Shown: positions 34,920 through 47,300 of the stretch, piece after piece
How the letters are laid out: each line of letters starts with the position of its first letter
Numbering within the stretch: the first letter of the stretch is position 1
Origin: Metellina segmentata
Lineage: Eukaryota > Arthropoda > Arachnida > Araneae > Tetragnathidae
Assembly (NCBI GenBank): GCA_947359465.1
Contig: OX375879.1
Coordinates: forward strand, 90,495,578 to 90,559,577
DNA: 64,000 nt
Reading direction: 5' to 3'
Position numbers and translations under genes: made by a program
Notes under the pieces: model-generated
Database searches by the model: none
Told to the model about the DNA's origin: nothing
Seen by the model: the letters and a program-made list of their open reading frames with translations, nothing else

Positions 34920-35327
34920 ATGGAAAAATATTCTGTGGTCGTATTGCTTCATTTTTTCATGTTTCTCATTCCATTTGTGTGTGTCTTCGGAACCAACGGA
35001 AATGAGCTTACGGGAAACAGTACCCTTGTGAGCTTAGATTTACATGCCCAGAGCAGTGACATTTTGAATAACCATCTAGTCAAGGATCCAAGTTTCGGAC
35101 TCTCTGATGTTTACAGCAGCAACACGGGAGGTGGTGCTTCTAATTTCCAGATTATTTCGTCGAAACCGATTATAGAAGAGATATCGGAGGGCTCGCTAAT
35201 ACATTCGAATCACAAAAGAAATGCGCCGGTTAGGGGTTTTCCAGAAGAAACAAAACTGCGAATTCTTGATCTTCATAACATGTACCGTAGTAATGTCACT
35301 CCCCCTGCTGGCGACATGACTTTCATG
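34920..35327 (+). CDS. CAP gene exon 1 (signal peptide, start of CAP domain)
   Basis: 136 codons, ATG to GTGAGT donor, phase 0. The first 25 residues form a signal peptide with a long hydrophobic core. After a 75-residue low-conservation stretch comes NHKRNAPVRGF (possible processing site) and ILDLHNMYRSNVTPPAGDM, the first CAP helix. Confidence 0.9.
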
Positions 35328-38300
35328 GTGAGTACAGAATTTTTTCTCCGTAAATGAAATGAGTGCTTATACCCAATTGACAACAAATTGCAATCTGAAA
35401 TTCATTTTGTCGTCTTTTCAAATGTGAAGCTCGATATTAACGTTTACACTATGGCCGGTACAGCAGTTGTACCATGATCGCACCAATAATGAATTTAGAC
35501 AGTGGCCAGTACATTCAATTGTACCTTAAAAGTCATACGTATCACGCCAAGAAAGGATTTAGACTACGGGCGTTACATCAGTTGTACCTTAAAAGATATA
35601 AGAATCACGCCAAGAAGGAGAATCGCGCTTGTTACATCTATAGCCGTAATCAAATTTTTGGTAATTTTTAATTAATGTCACAAATCAGAGCAACACAACG
35701 GAATTTACGATGGTTCGGGATTAACTCCCTAAGGAAAAGATCCGAGAGCGACACCACTTAATTTTGAACCATGGTCAGACGATGAGGACTTTCGGCCACG
35801 ACAGATTTAAGGTGCACCAGCCGCCTCTACCCATACGCTTACTGACATCCATGCACTGACCCAGATTCGATTCAGGAATCTTCCGATCTAGAGGCGAACA
35901 CCTTAACCACCAGACCGGTTGGTGGATAGTCGTATATTTGATCCAATTTTAAGGCAGCTATATGCCGGAAAAGTTCATTTAGATTTCTAATCATGGCAAT
36001 AAATTTGAATTTATCGCTTTCTATGATTGGTTCAAATCAGGATTTATTTAAAATATTCTTTACTTGCATTTGTTTATTTGTGCATTCCTCATTTTCATTT
36101 CCATATATAACAAATCGGTACAGCTACAGTCTACGTTTAATAGCGGTGGCAACGGCCTTGGCGATTTTTTGGTGCACTTCTAAAGATGACAAGAAAAAAT
36201 TATTAAAAAAAATCTTCCTTATTTCAAAAATATTTTTCTTTTGACAACGGAAAAAGAAAGCTCGAAAACAAATTTAAGAACGTTTTAAAAAGTATATCTT
36301 TTAAAAACTTTCACAAAAAGTAATAAGTTTAAGCACATTTCAAAACACAATTATGAACCAGCAGAAAAAATAAACTGCAAATGTTAGGTAAGAAAACCAT
36401 GAAACATCAATTACACTAAATACAGTGGGCATGTTGAAAAATAAAAAGATTTCAAAAGTAAAAAGCAAGAAATAATATAACCTGATACATCAGAACTATT
36501 TCGAGAAAAAAATTGTTAAACAAGAATATTCCACAAATGGCAAAAAAAATTACATGTCAGAACTCCGCCGTGAAAAAGTATTGTAATAAAATAAAAATTC
36601 CACAATTGTAGAAATACAAATAAATGAACCAATGGTATGAAATAAAAGAATTTTTTAAGGACCAATGCAATAAAAGGATATTTTAAAATCAAATAACCAA
36701 TGGAAGCAAAGAAAAATTTTCAAACGAACTAATGAAATCAAACGATTTTAACCGAGTTTGAAAGAACTTTCCAGAAAAATTCAAAATTATAATTGAAAGT
36801 TACCGGTTGCCGAGGTTGCCATGAAAACCACAATAACAGTAAAGTCAGATGTGTTGCCTTAATCTACCGTAACTCGCTTCTAGAAAAGCGCCAAAAAAAA
36901 TCGCCAAAGCCGTTGCCACCGTTCATAAACGTAGAGTGTAGCTGTACCACAAATCGAATCGCCAAGATTGCCGCCATCTCCATTTGTCGAGAAAGTTATT
37001 TGAAGACAAAATATGAGTCGGATTCGACATCTTTATCAAATCATAGCTAATCTGCAGTTAAAAAGATGCCGCCGAGAGAGTCTCCATCGGGTAATGCCCA
37101 CTACGCCAGCAACCTGCAAGTTGTAGAAAGCACAAGTTCGAATTCTGTCAGGTGCATTTCTCCCTGAGCGTATTTCTCTCTTCTGTGTCAGTTAAACTTT
37201 CATTGAAAATGTCTATTACTTCATATTATATGTCTTGTGTCTGGCGCAGCATGGTCAGGTATGGCTCATGCGCCATGAAACCCCCAAAGCAACCGACCAA
37301 CCATCTGCAGTTTGTTACTTTTTCGTTTGTTTTGATAAATTAATATGTGCATCTGGGGATACAAAAAAAAAAGGTACAGCTGCAGTCTACGTTTATAGCG
37401 GTGGCAACGGCCTGGGCGATTTGTTTGGCGCATTTCTTGTAGCGAGATATGGTAGGTTAAAGCAACCCATCTGTATTTCAAGATATTGCGGTTTTCATGG
37501 CAACCTCCGGCAAACGTAAAGTTTAAATTTTCATTTTGATTATTCTTGAAAGTTCTTGCAAAATCCGTTAATGTCGTTTGATTTCATTGGTTCGTTTGAA
37601 ATTTTTTCTTTGATTCCATTGGTTATTTCAATTTTAAAATATCCTTTGATTGCATCGGTCCTTTTAAATTTTTTTCTTTGATTTCATTGGTTCAGTTACT
37701 GTTTTTTTGCCAGTTGTGGAATTTTCTTTTATTATAATTCTTTTCATGGCACAGTTCTGACGTATCAGGTTGTATTATTCCTTGCTTTTTTTTCTTTTGT
37801 AAATCTTTTTCTTTTTCAACATGCCCACTGTATTTAGTGTAATTGATAAGTTTCAGGGTATTCTTACCCATAATTCGCAGTTTAGTTTTTTTGCTGGTAG
37901 GCAAACGTTTGGAACTGAGGGAGTGCCTAATCGTTTATTTTATGTTCATTTATATATGTCTGGATAAGCAACTTCTGTTGGGATTTCCTAAAGGAATCAA
38001 GATCGCTTAAATCAGAATTATTGCGCTCTAAGTGCACCGCTCTTATGAAATTCTCTGTCAGAAGTTCCATTTCAGATGGATACGATTGGGTTTGTAGAGG
38101 AACTTTAGAAAATAATAAGAAATGTACTGCCCATAAAACCATAAGGTATGGTTCATGGTTTATGGGTAGTAATTGGAGGAGATCTTTCTTTTGACATATG
38201 AGATAGTATGAGGAACAAAAATCTAATGATATTACGTTGGAGTATTCTTTTTCATCTCAAGCCATATCGGATTGGAAACAATTTGTTAACGAGGCTATCG

Positions 38301-41300
38301 CTGATTTTGTTGAATTGCAGTCACAGAAAATAGGCGGGGTTGGGAAGATTGAGGACATCAGGTCTTCTGGACGTGTGATGCTGCACAACAAACCGTGAAT
38401 CTTGGAGCTGACCGCGTTGCCTCCACACACGGATTCCATTGTCGTCTCCACCCAGACAGAAGCGGGATTGGTCTGTGAAGACCTATTGGTGCCATTCTAC
38501 ACCCCATGTCCGTCTGGAATGGCACCATTCCAGTCTTTGACGGCAATGTAATGCTGTTAAAGGCAGTCGTAGTTACGGTCTACGTGTGTTTAGTCTCACG
38601 TCATAAAGCCGTCGACCTGCAACAGTGGCTCTTGGATCATGTGGCTCTTGGAATGTCTTACAACACGTCGATCCTTTCTCTGTCCGGTTTCTCTAGGCCT
38701 TCCCTGAGCCTGGTTGCCGCTGGCATGTGCCTTGTTGTATCCACCGCTGTCAACAGTGTGCAACAGTAACATGACTACAACCAATATGTTGCACAATCCG
38801 TAGATTAGTTCATCCACCTTCTCGAAGGCCAATTATTCGGCCTCTGTCAAACTCTTTCAGTTGCTTAAATTGCTTGCTAACTTTTTTCCGAGGCATAACT
38901 CAATGAGAAGCGATGTAACCAACACAACAGCATGAGTCGAAATGAATTTGCTGCGCTACTGGATGTCCTTTTATGCCCGGTATTCAGCGTGTTTGAGAGC
39001 TGCCCTACGCGTGGTGCATACTCAAACGATTATGAAAATTTGATCATTTGCATCTCCAATGCAGATGTATATTACAAAAACGATTTCCTGTGTGCATATG
39101 TCTATTACTTGACGGTATCTATTTTGTGTGTGTCGCATCTTTGCCAAATATGAACCATGCGCTTACCCAACCAGCGAATATGGAATAAGTAACGGTGATT
39201 ATCCGAAGTCCTCCGTTTATTGCCAAATCAGTTTAAATTCATGTTTCTACAAAGAAACGCTATCTTATCCATTAATAAATTTTGGTGTGTTTAAGTATTT
39301 TGGACTAACTATAATAATTACCAATTCAGTGCATTATGTCGGTCAAGACATAATTAAAGAGAATTCATTCGAGATATTTCGTATTTTGAACTAGATTGAC
39401 AATCTTTTCTAGGAATGGGACCCAAAATTGGAGCACCTTGCTCAACTCTGGGCTGATGGCTGCGTGTTTGATCATGGAGTGCCTCCAAACACTTCTTATC
39501 CAGGAGGGCGTTATACACAGAATCTTTACTTAGGAAAAGATCCATCTGGTGGTAATGGAATGTGGCTATGGTACGATGAATATAAATATTACAATCTGAC
39601 AACGCAGATCTGTGAGCCAAGAAAGAAATGTGGTCATTACGTTACGGCAAGTATTGTTTAAGAATTTAGTATAATTCTCTTGCACTTACAACTAGGTTGA
39701 CTCCTGTGACTATATGAACATTCACCACCGTACTTGGTGGGGGTAAGGAAGCACTAGTCGCACCAAAATTGTTTGCTTCGAATTTTATAACTTTTTGCAA
39801 ATGAAATATAAAAATTGCACAGAATATTTTCATTCTGTCTGTCTACCACGAGAAATACTCCCTACATAATGTCTGCCCTTGTCTGTTGGAACCGATCTTG
39901 TCCAATTTTCCATATAGGATGCTCGAAGAAATGCATTCAATTTTGTCACATTGGCGCACTCAAGGGCAGTTTGGAACTATATTTAAGATTATCGCCGAGA
40001 GATCTATAGAACTAGAACACTACATCTTCCAGCCGTCAACACTCGCAAAAAACAAAATGGTATCACGTCATGTCGTGTCAGATTCAATTCCTGCCTGGGT
40101 GCGTTTTTCTCATCTGTGTCTGTAAACCTTTCCTTGTGTACGTCAATTTATTTGAAATCATTTGGCTCAGCTTGGCCGAATATGCCCTAACACCATAAGA
40201 ATCAACCCAAAAAGAACTACGTCATCCCCGAGAGAGAATACTCCATCGAGTGTTTGACGCAGTTTGGTCAAACCAGGCTTGTGGCAAAAGAACTCACTCA
40301 TCTTCGAAACTATCTCTAACCCAAGGCTCGAAATAGGTTTTTTAATACAGGTGCACCTTGTGCATCTAAGTTTTTAAACTAGGTGCACCGATTATATTTT
40401 AGGTGAAGACAGTTAAAAACATTTACAAAACATTAAAAAAAAAAAACGTACTGTAAAAGCATTTATGTAATGTAAACTACTTTATTACTTGGGTATGTTT
40501 AGATAGGTGCCGAGCAGATAGTAAAAAAAATATTTAAAAATTTTTTTATCTGCGAAATTATTACTTACAAATACTCAGTCATCATCAGACATTGGTAAAC
40601 AAAAAACGCATAAAAAAAAGGGGAACACTATATTTTTTAATCAGATAATATCGTAATTTAAAGATAAATAATTAAAATATTTGTTTACGATACGGGATGC
40701 CTATCGTTCGCGGATGGTCAAGTGATCTGAATTCTCCCTTCTCCGGCTAACTTTTTCTAACTTAACTAACAGTCGCTTCAACAGAGCGATCTGGAAAAAG
40801 TTTCGATCATCGGATTGTTTTGGTGGCAGTGGCACAAGTAAACCTTCCTCCTGTACCCGTTACGGTGTAATAAACCCGTTACGGCCCAGCGATTTTGTTC
40901 TTGCATAGTGTGCATTTAGGAATTGTAATTACGTTTCTTTAGAGCGGTCGATACTAATATTTTGTTCAAACATCAAAATAACATAAAACACGTTTCCCCC
41001 CCCTCCCTTCTTTAATGTTAGATGCACTGCGTGCACCTGGCGGGAAAAAGTTAGTTGCACAATTTTATTTTCATGTGTACAGTGCACATGTGTACCCGGG
41101 TATTTCGAGCCCTGCTCTAACCTTACTAAAAAGGAAATCTGTTGGTGTCGAAAACGTTTCTAGTGGTAGACAGACAATATTACTCTTCAGCTGAAAACAA
41201 GTTATTGCGTCAATTGCCAGTTTAACACTTTCGCTGCCAACTACGAGAATACTCGTGAAGGTTTGGCAGCGAATGTGTTAATTAAGTTCAGTAACTCTCA

Positions 41301-44300
41301 TTACAATTTAGAAAGTCTGAAGATTGAATTTGTTTTCCACCAATATAAAATCTCCACATTCTCACACTTAGGTATTTCGTCTCTAACTAAAAACTAAAAT
41401 TATAACTAAATTTATCTCTATTTAATGTGTTAATTAAGTTCAGTAACTCTCATTACAATTTAGAAAGTCTGAAGATTGAATTTGTTTTCCACCAATATAT
41501 AAAATCTCCACATTCTCACACTTAAGTATTTCGTCTCTAACTAAAAACTAAAATTATAACTAAATTTATCTCTATTTAATGTGTTAATTAAGTTCAGTAA
41601 CTCTCATTACAATTTAGAAAGTCTGAAGACTGTGAATTTGTTTTCCACCAATATAAAATCTCCACATTCTCACACTTAAGTATTTCGTCTCTAACTAAAA
41701 ACTAAAATTATAACTAAATTTATCGCTATTTAATGCTATAACTAAATTTATCTAAGCGTTCGGTGAACACACACTCATAGCATTGAGAAACATGATTCTT
41801 TAGGCTTCCATTATCCCTTACTTTGTAATTAAATTGGTTACTAAGTAAACTGGAACTAAAATCATTAGGAACACTATTATTTTAAAAGGTTACAACCTCA
41901 AAATGAAACGAAATAACCTGCGGAGATTTGCAGCCATTCCAAATAACAATTTCGGTACCTTGCCAATAAAAATCCCCCCCTCCCCCCCAAAAAAAAATAT
42001 TCGAATTGATCTGTAATAGTTGATTGGTCAAAACGGTGATAGACTTCATTTTAAGTTAACCCCAACATGTATCATGCTTTGTCTACATTTGGACAGAAGT
42101 AAAATCTTCTCAGACCGTGTGTTTGTATTTGATACGAAAAATCTCTCATCATACCTAAAGTGATCGAGAACTAGGGTATATGTATCTATAAGATTTTGTT
42201 GAGTGGTTTTGTATTGTTATATCACGAAAGTGTTACTTTTCATCAAAGAATCTAATAAGTATTTATTTTAATTGTTTTCTCAATAACACTTTTTGAGGGA
42301 AAACATTTTGTGTTAAGTTAAAAAACAAACATCAAAACTATATAAATGCACAAAATTGAAATATTTTTAATAAAAAATGCTCAAAATTGAAACATGTTTT
42401 GTAAACAAATGCGACTCTATATTGTAAAATGGTAGTGGAAAAGCTTTGTATCTGTTAAACACAGTGCTTCCGATCCGATGTGCCACGAAAAATTTAGCTG
42501 CAAATTCCTGATTATGAGGCGACGGTAGTGGAGGGATAGGCCGCCGAATGGTTTCGTGTGCTCCGATAATTTTTCTGTACCTCAATGTCTTATGCCTTGA
42601 AAAGTTGTCAAATAATGTGATGGTAGTCAACTAAACTACATCGACCTTTCCTACGAAGCATGATTCGTATATTGATAAGGATTTTAACTATTTTAAACAT
42701 ATGCAAACTCGAATGTAAAGTTTTTTCATGAGATCAGCCACAACGGTTTCAATGCAGCTCTAGAAGCAAGTTACAAAGTAGTAAGATTGATTGACTAAGC
42801 CAAAAAGACTCGCACAATTGCCAAATCACTAATTTTACCAGATTACTTGGAAATTGTCAAAACTATGCTTGGAATCGATGAAGTAAAAGAAATTCAAAAG
42901 GATCGCTTTGAAATAATTCGATCAGAAGGGGCATCGAAGTTATGTCAGTTAGCATCGAAGGAACACTAATCCAGAAAGTTTATGAACTTTACCCATAGGT
43001 TTGTAACACTCTATACGCGGCTTCTCTGATCAAGTCGACATAAAGCGGACATATTCAAGAATTCTCTAATTGGAGTTCATAAAACTCTTTTGAAGAGATC
43101 AACTGTCATTAACTAATCCTGGAAGTCCTATTTGCACTCCATTTGACATTACATCGGTCATAAAGTTCTAGCCACTTTAAATAAACCCTTTTCCTCTGAC
43201 GTTACACTGACATTACGATATTCTAAATATCAAGCCCTTTGAGAACACTCAAGATTCTATCGACAGGTGGTTTTCAGCTAAAAGGCAACCCACAGCTCTG
43301 GAAGACCAGAGACCTTTATCTGCCGAACTCTTTTTGTTCCAAAATATCTGTAATTTCTCTGTACATATCTGTAACGCTTTAGAATGTTAGAATAAATGTT
43401 GTATTGGTGAAACCCAAAGATCTTGTTCTTTTACGTTGGGATATGATAATATAACCCCGGGACAGAAGAGGTTCCGCGCTTAGTTTGTTTATAGCACGGG
43501 AAGAAAGCAAGAGTTTTCTTTCTTCACTTCAGATAGAGTGACTGTCTCTGACCCCCTTTCTGCAACGAGCGGTTGTTTTGGCTCGTTGGAACTTTATCTC
43601 ATCGAGATATTTTTGTTGCTAACGAAACTCGTTAGTTTTGTGCTGTCGTAAGGATCGCATGTAGTAAACGACCCGCCAGGACTCACGAACGAATCAACCT
43701 GATTCGGAAAGGACAAACTGACCTGCTGTTGTGTGGTGGAACGGACCACACTAAAGACGACTTCGCCATGAGTCAAAGTTGAATCGACTGGATTCAGGTC
43801 AAACTGACCAGGTGTGTGATTCAACGGACTGTACTGAAGCCGACCCGCCAGGCGTCGAGAAGGGAATCCTCCTGATTCGGGGCTATCCAGCCAAGTTAAG
43901 GTCGAGCTGACTATTTGTGGGCTTTTCAGCCGAAGAAAGTGTTTTTGCGCCATCCGATAGTGTTGTGTGCAAAATGAAAGGCCAGAAATTTAAGTACTAC
44001 AAAAGGGGTGGGGGAGTACTCTTATATTTCTTGAGTTGTGTCAATTACAGTTTGGTTAGAATTTCTTAAAATTCTTTTTAACAAGTTTTGAAATATTCTA
44101 GTGTTTTTTCTTGTATGGGAAAATTGTTGTTCAGCTTTCTACAGCATCGTAAAACTTTGTGTGTAATTATAGCTTAAGAATTATATCGGAGTATTATTGC
44201 TATAGTTTCAGAAATGGCTTTTCTAGGTAAAGGAAAAAAGCACGATTTGCTCAATTTGGTAAATGAGTTAGGGATAAAGGCTTCTTCAGAAATGAAAGTT

Positions 44301-47300
44301 CTGGAAATAAAAGATGTAATAACTGGTAGTGATAATCATGATGAAGAGTTTGTAAGTTTGTTTTGTTTGAGACTATTCTTGCGACCAGAAAAACGGAAAA
44401 GGAGTAAATGAGGGCTGAAAAATTAAGGCTAGAAGAGTTAGAGAGAGAAAAAATATTTAAAGACAAAGGGATTAGAACGAGTTGAAATATTAAAAATAGA
44501 AGAGTTAGTAAGGGCCGAGAAAGTAAGACTAGCAGAACACAAATTAAAAGAAAAAGACATAAAGATGCAATTTGAATAAGAGAAATTAAAGTTAGAAAAT
44601 ATATTAAGATATTTCATTGACAAATAATCGGTACGTCAAACTGACGTCTCAACAAGACTCTCTAAAAGTTAAACGAGTTCAGTTACGTTTGCCGGCACAA
44701 AGTATCAAAGCCACTTTGGACACAGGAAACTTCCGAGACACGTTATTCTAAACACTCGAACGCTACAACGTTACATCCCCTTTAATCCCGTCAAACTCAT
44801 ATAACACATTCAGCCTTTAGCTGCTTGTATAGTTTTTGGCTTTCGGAATCAACTAAGTTTTTCAATTTTTTTTTTCGTGCGTAAATGTATATAATAAAAA
44901 AAAATACTAGGCTTGTTTAACGCCCTTTTCCAATCGGCGCCTCTGCACATACCCCGTCTGCCCCCCCCCCCTCCCCTAGTTACATCCCTGAGAACATTTA
45001 AAGTGCTATCATATTTATCTACATTTTTTCAATTCTGTATTATTTGAATATTTGTTATTTCTATATTTGTTGCTTTGTATATTTTTTACATATCTTTATC
45101 TCCGCTAAAAAAATAAAATAGTGAATTAAGTAAATGAAAGTGTGGCTCATTTTCTCTTTATACTCCTCACTACGCTTTTTGTAAGAATGTTATTATTATT
45201 TTTTTTGCAATTTCGCCATATTGCAATTTTATACATTTTTGTGGTTTTAGTGCATATTTGGGGATTTTGCAATGCCTGTTTTAGGTCGCCTTTTTGCATA
45301 TCGATCTGAGCTCTAGTTATTACTGTTACTCTTGTTACAAATTTAAAAACTGCCCTTTATTGTTCACAGTAAGTTTAAATAATATATTTTGATATAATAA
45401 ATGTTATAATTTTGCAAGTTAAGAGCCATTTTCATTTTAACAAATTTTAATAAAGAAGGGTTTGTGTAATTGCACTTTCGTACTGTGAAATCGCTACTCA
45501 CACGGGGCGTAATGGAAGAGATGCGTGTGTGGAAGAAATGGACCATGGAGAATTGGACAAGTTGAAAACTTGGAACTGAGCCACGCAATACGGGACGACA
45601 GACACCTCATCCGCATGGTGGTGACGGACCGTACAGCCTCCTCTTGTGCGTTGGCACAGCATTGGAGCAGGTCTACCCGATTTGTCATGGGTTTCGTGCA
45701 AAGATTAATCTGTACAGGATTTCCATTGACGCTGATCCACCGACGCATCCGGCTACAATGGACTCACTAATTGGAAATTAGTTGTATTCTCAGATGTCCC
45801 CTACAATCTGAATTATAACAATGGACGCGTACTCAACAGACGTTACAGAAGTGAATTATTTCTCTCGTCATACTGGACGAACGCCTGGTGCTATTGGATA
45901 TCATAGGCGATCCAACATACACCAAAGAGTACAAATTATGAACAGTGGGCATTCGGAAGTAACTTGACATTCGATATATCAGGGAAATGTGAAAGAAATT
46001 ATTAGACTTGAAAAGTGATCGGTACCCTTAAAGTTGAGTTTAAGGATGTTCTATTATCTCAATTCTGTGTAACTGCAAAAAAGGGGTTTCCATCCATCGG
46101 CGAAAAAGCTATTAACATTCTTTACCATTTGCTATAACATACATGAGTGAACAAAGTTTATCTACTATGCTCAATATCAAGAATTTAAAGAGATCATAAT
46201 TGAAAAGTCTTCATCATGAATTGCGTGTAGGTCTTTCGACCATAGACCCAGTTAAAAAAAGGTCGTGCTCACAAAAACAAGCATCTTTCTGAAAAATGAT
46301 TTTTTTCCAATGGCGGGCATTAGACTATCTCCTTAGCCACTACAAGGCCCGAAGTGAAGATTGACAACTTTCAATGGCTGGCACTTCGGTAATGGTAATG
46401 GTAATTTTAGTTAACGTCGTACTAGAGCAACACAACGGGCTTTTGACGACGGTTCGGGATCAGTCCCTTAAAGGAAAGATCCGAGGACAACACCTCGTAA
46501 ATTTGAACCACGGTCAGATGACGACGCAACACCTGAGCTAGCACACCACTCTCCAAAATTCCACATCAACCCAACGTGAGGACTTTCGGCCACGACAGAT
46601 TTAAGGTGCCCCAGCCGCCTCTACACCATACACTTTCAAACGTCCATACCCGGACCCGGATTCGAACCAGGAACCTTCCGATCTAGAGGCCAACACTTTA
46701 ACCACTAGATCGGTTGGTCGGCTCTCATTGAAATAAGGAAGTAATATATGTATTAATTTCTGTAAAAGAATATTGTATATATATTACTAGCCACTGCGTG
46801 GCCAGCACGGCGTTGCCCGTGACAGTTCTTTTCGTGGGGCACGTGTGACCACTGCTCGATAACCCCCGGTGATTGCTACGAATTCTCATTTGGTTTGCGA
46901 AACAATTAGTAGACATTAGTAAACAAAATAGTAGAGATTAATAAATACTTAAATTGTTTATTTTGTCAATACATAATTGTTATTAACATTTATATACATA
47001 GTAAGTAAATCTTTTGTGTAAAATTAATTTTACTTTTGCATTTTCACGTTTAAATTTTATAAAACAATTGTTCTAAAAATAATTTAATCACAGTTTAACT
47101 CAGTCAAATCTGACAATTTAGTTCATAGATACGATACAAAAAACTATGTCAAATATCAATCCCTGAGGATGTATGCATAAAACATTTTAATTCCATTTAT
47201 TTCGTACTTATGACTGTATAAGACTTATCTGAAGAAAATGTCTAGCTGGAATGTTTATGTATCATAATGCAAAAATCTTTGAGAGAGAAAGAAAGATCTC

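Noticed and set aside
38506..38769. Plus-strand 87-codon frame as a gene
   Set aside because: It is the antisense of a Tc1-like transposase relic.
43594..43953. 119-codon minus frame as a protein
   Set aside because: It is antisense to the probable LTR/leader of the gypsy relic and is made of that region's repeated motifs; no domain was recognised.
46785..46880. Helitron-like or other element end (GCC ACTGCGTGGCCAGCACGG region)
   Set aside because: A GC-rich snippet in AT-rich DNA, but no hairpin followed by CTAG and no partner end was seen.
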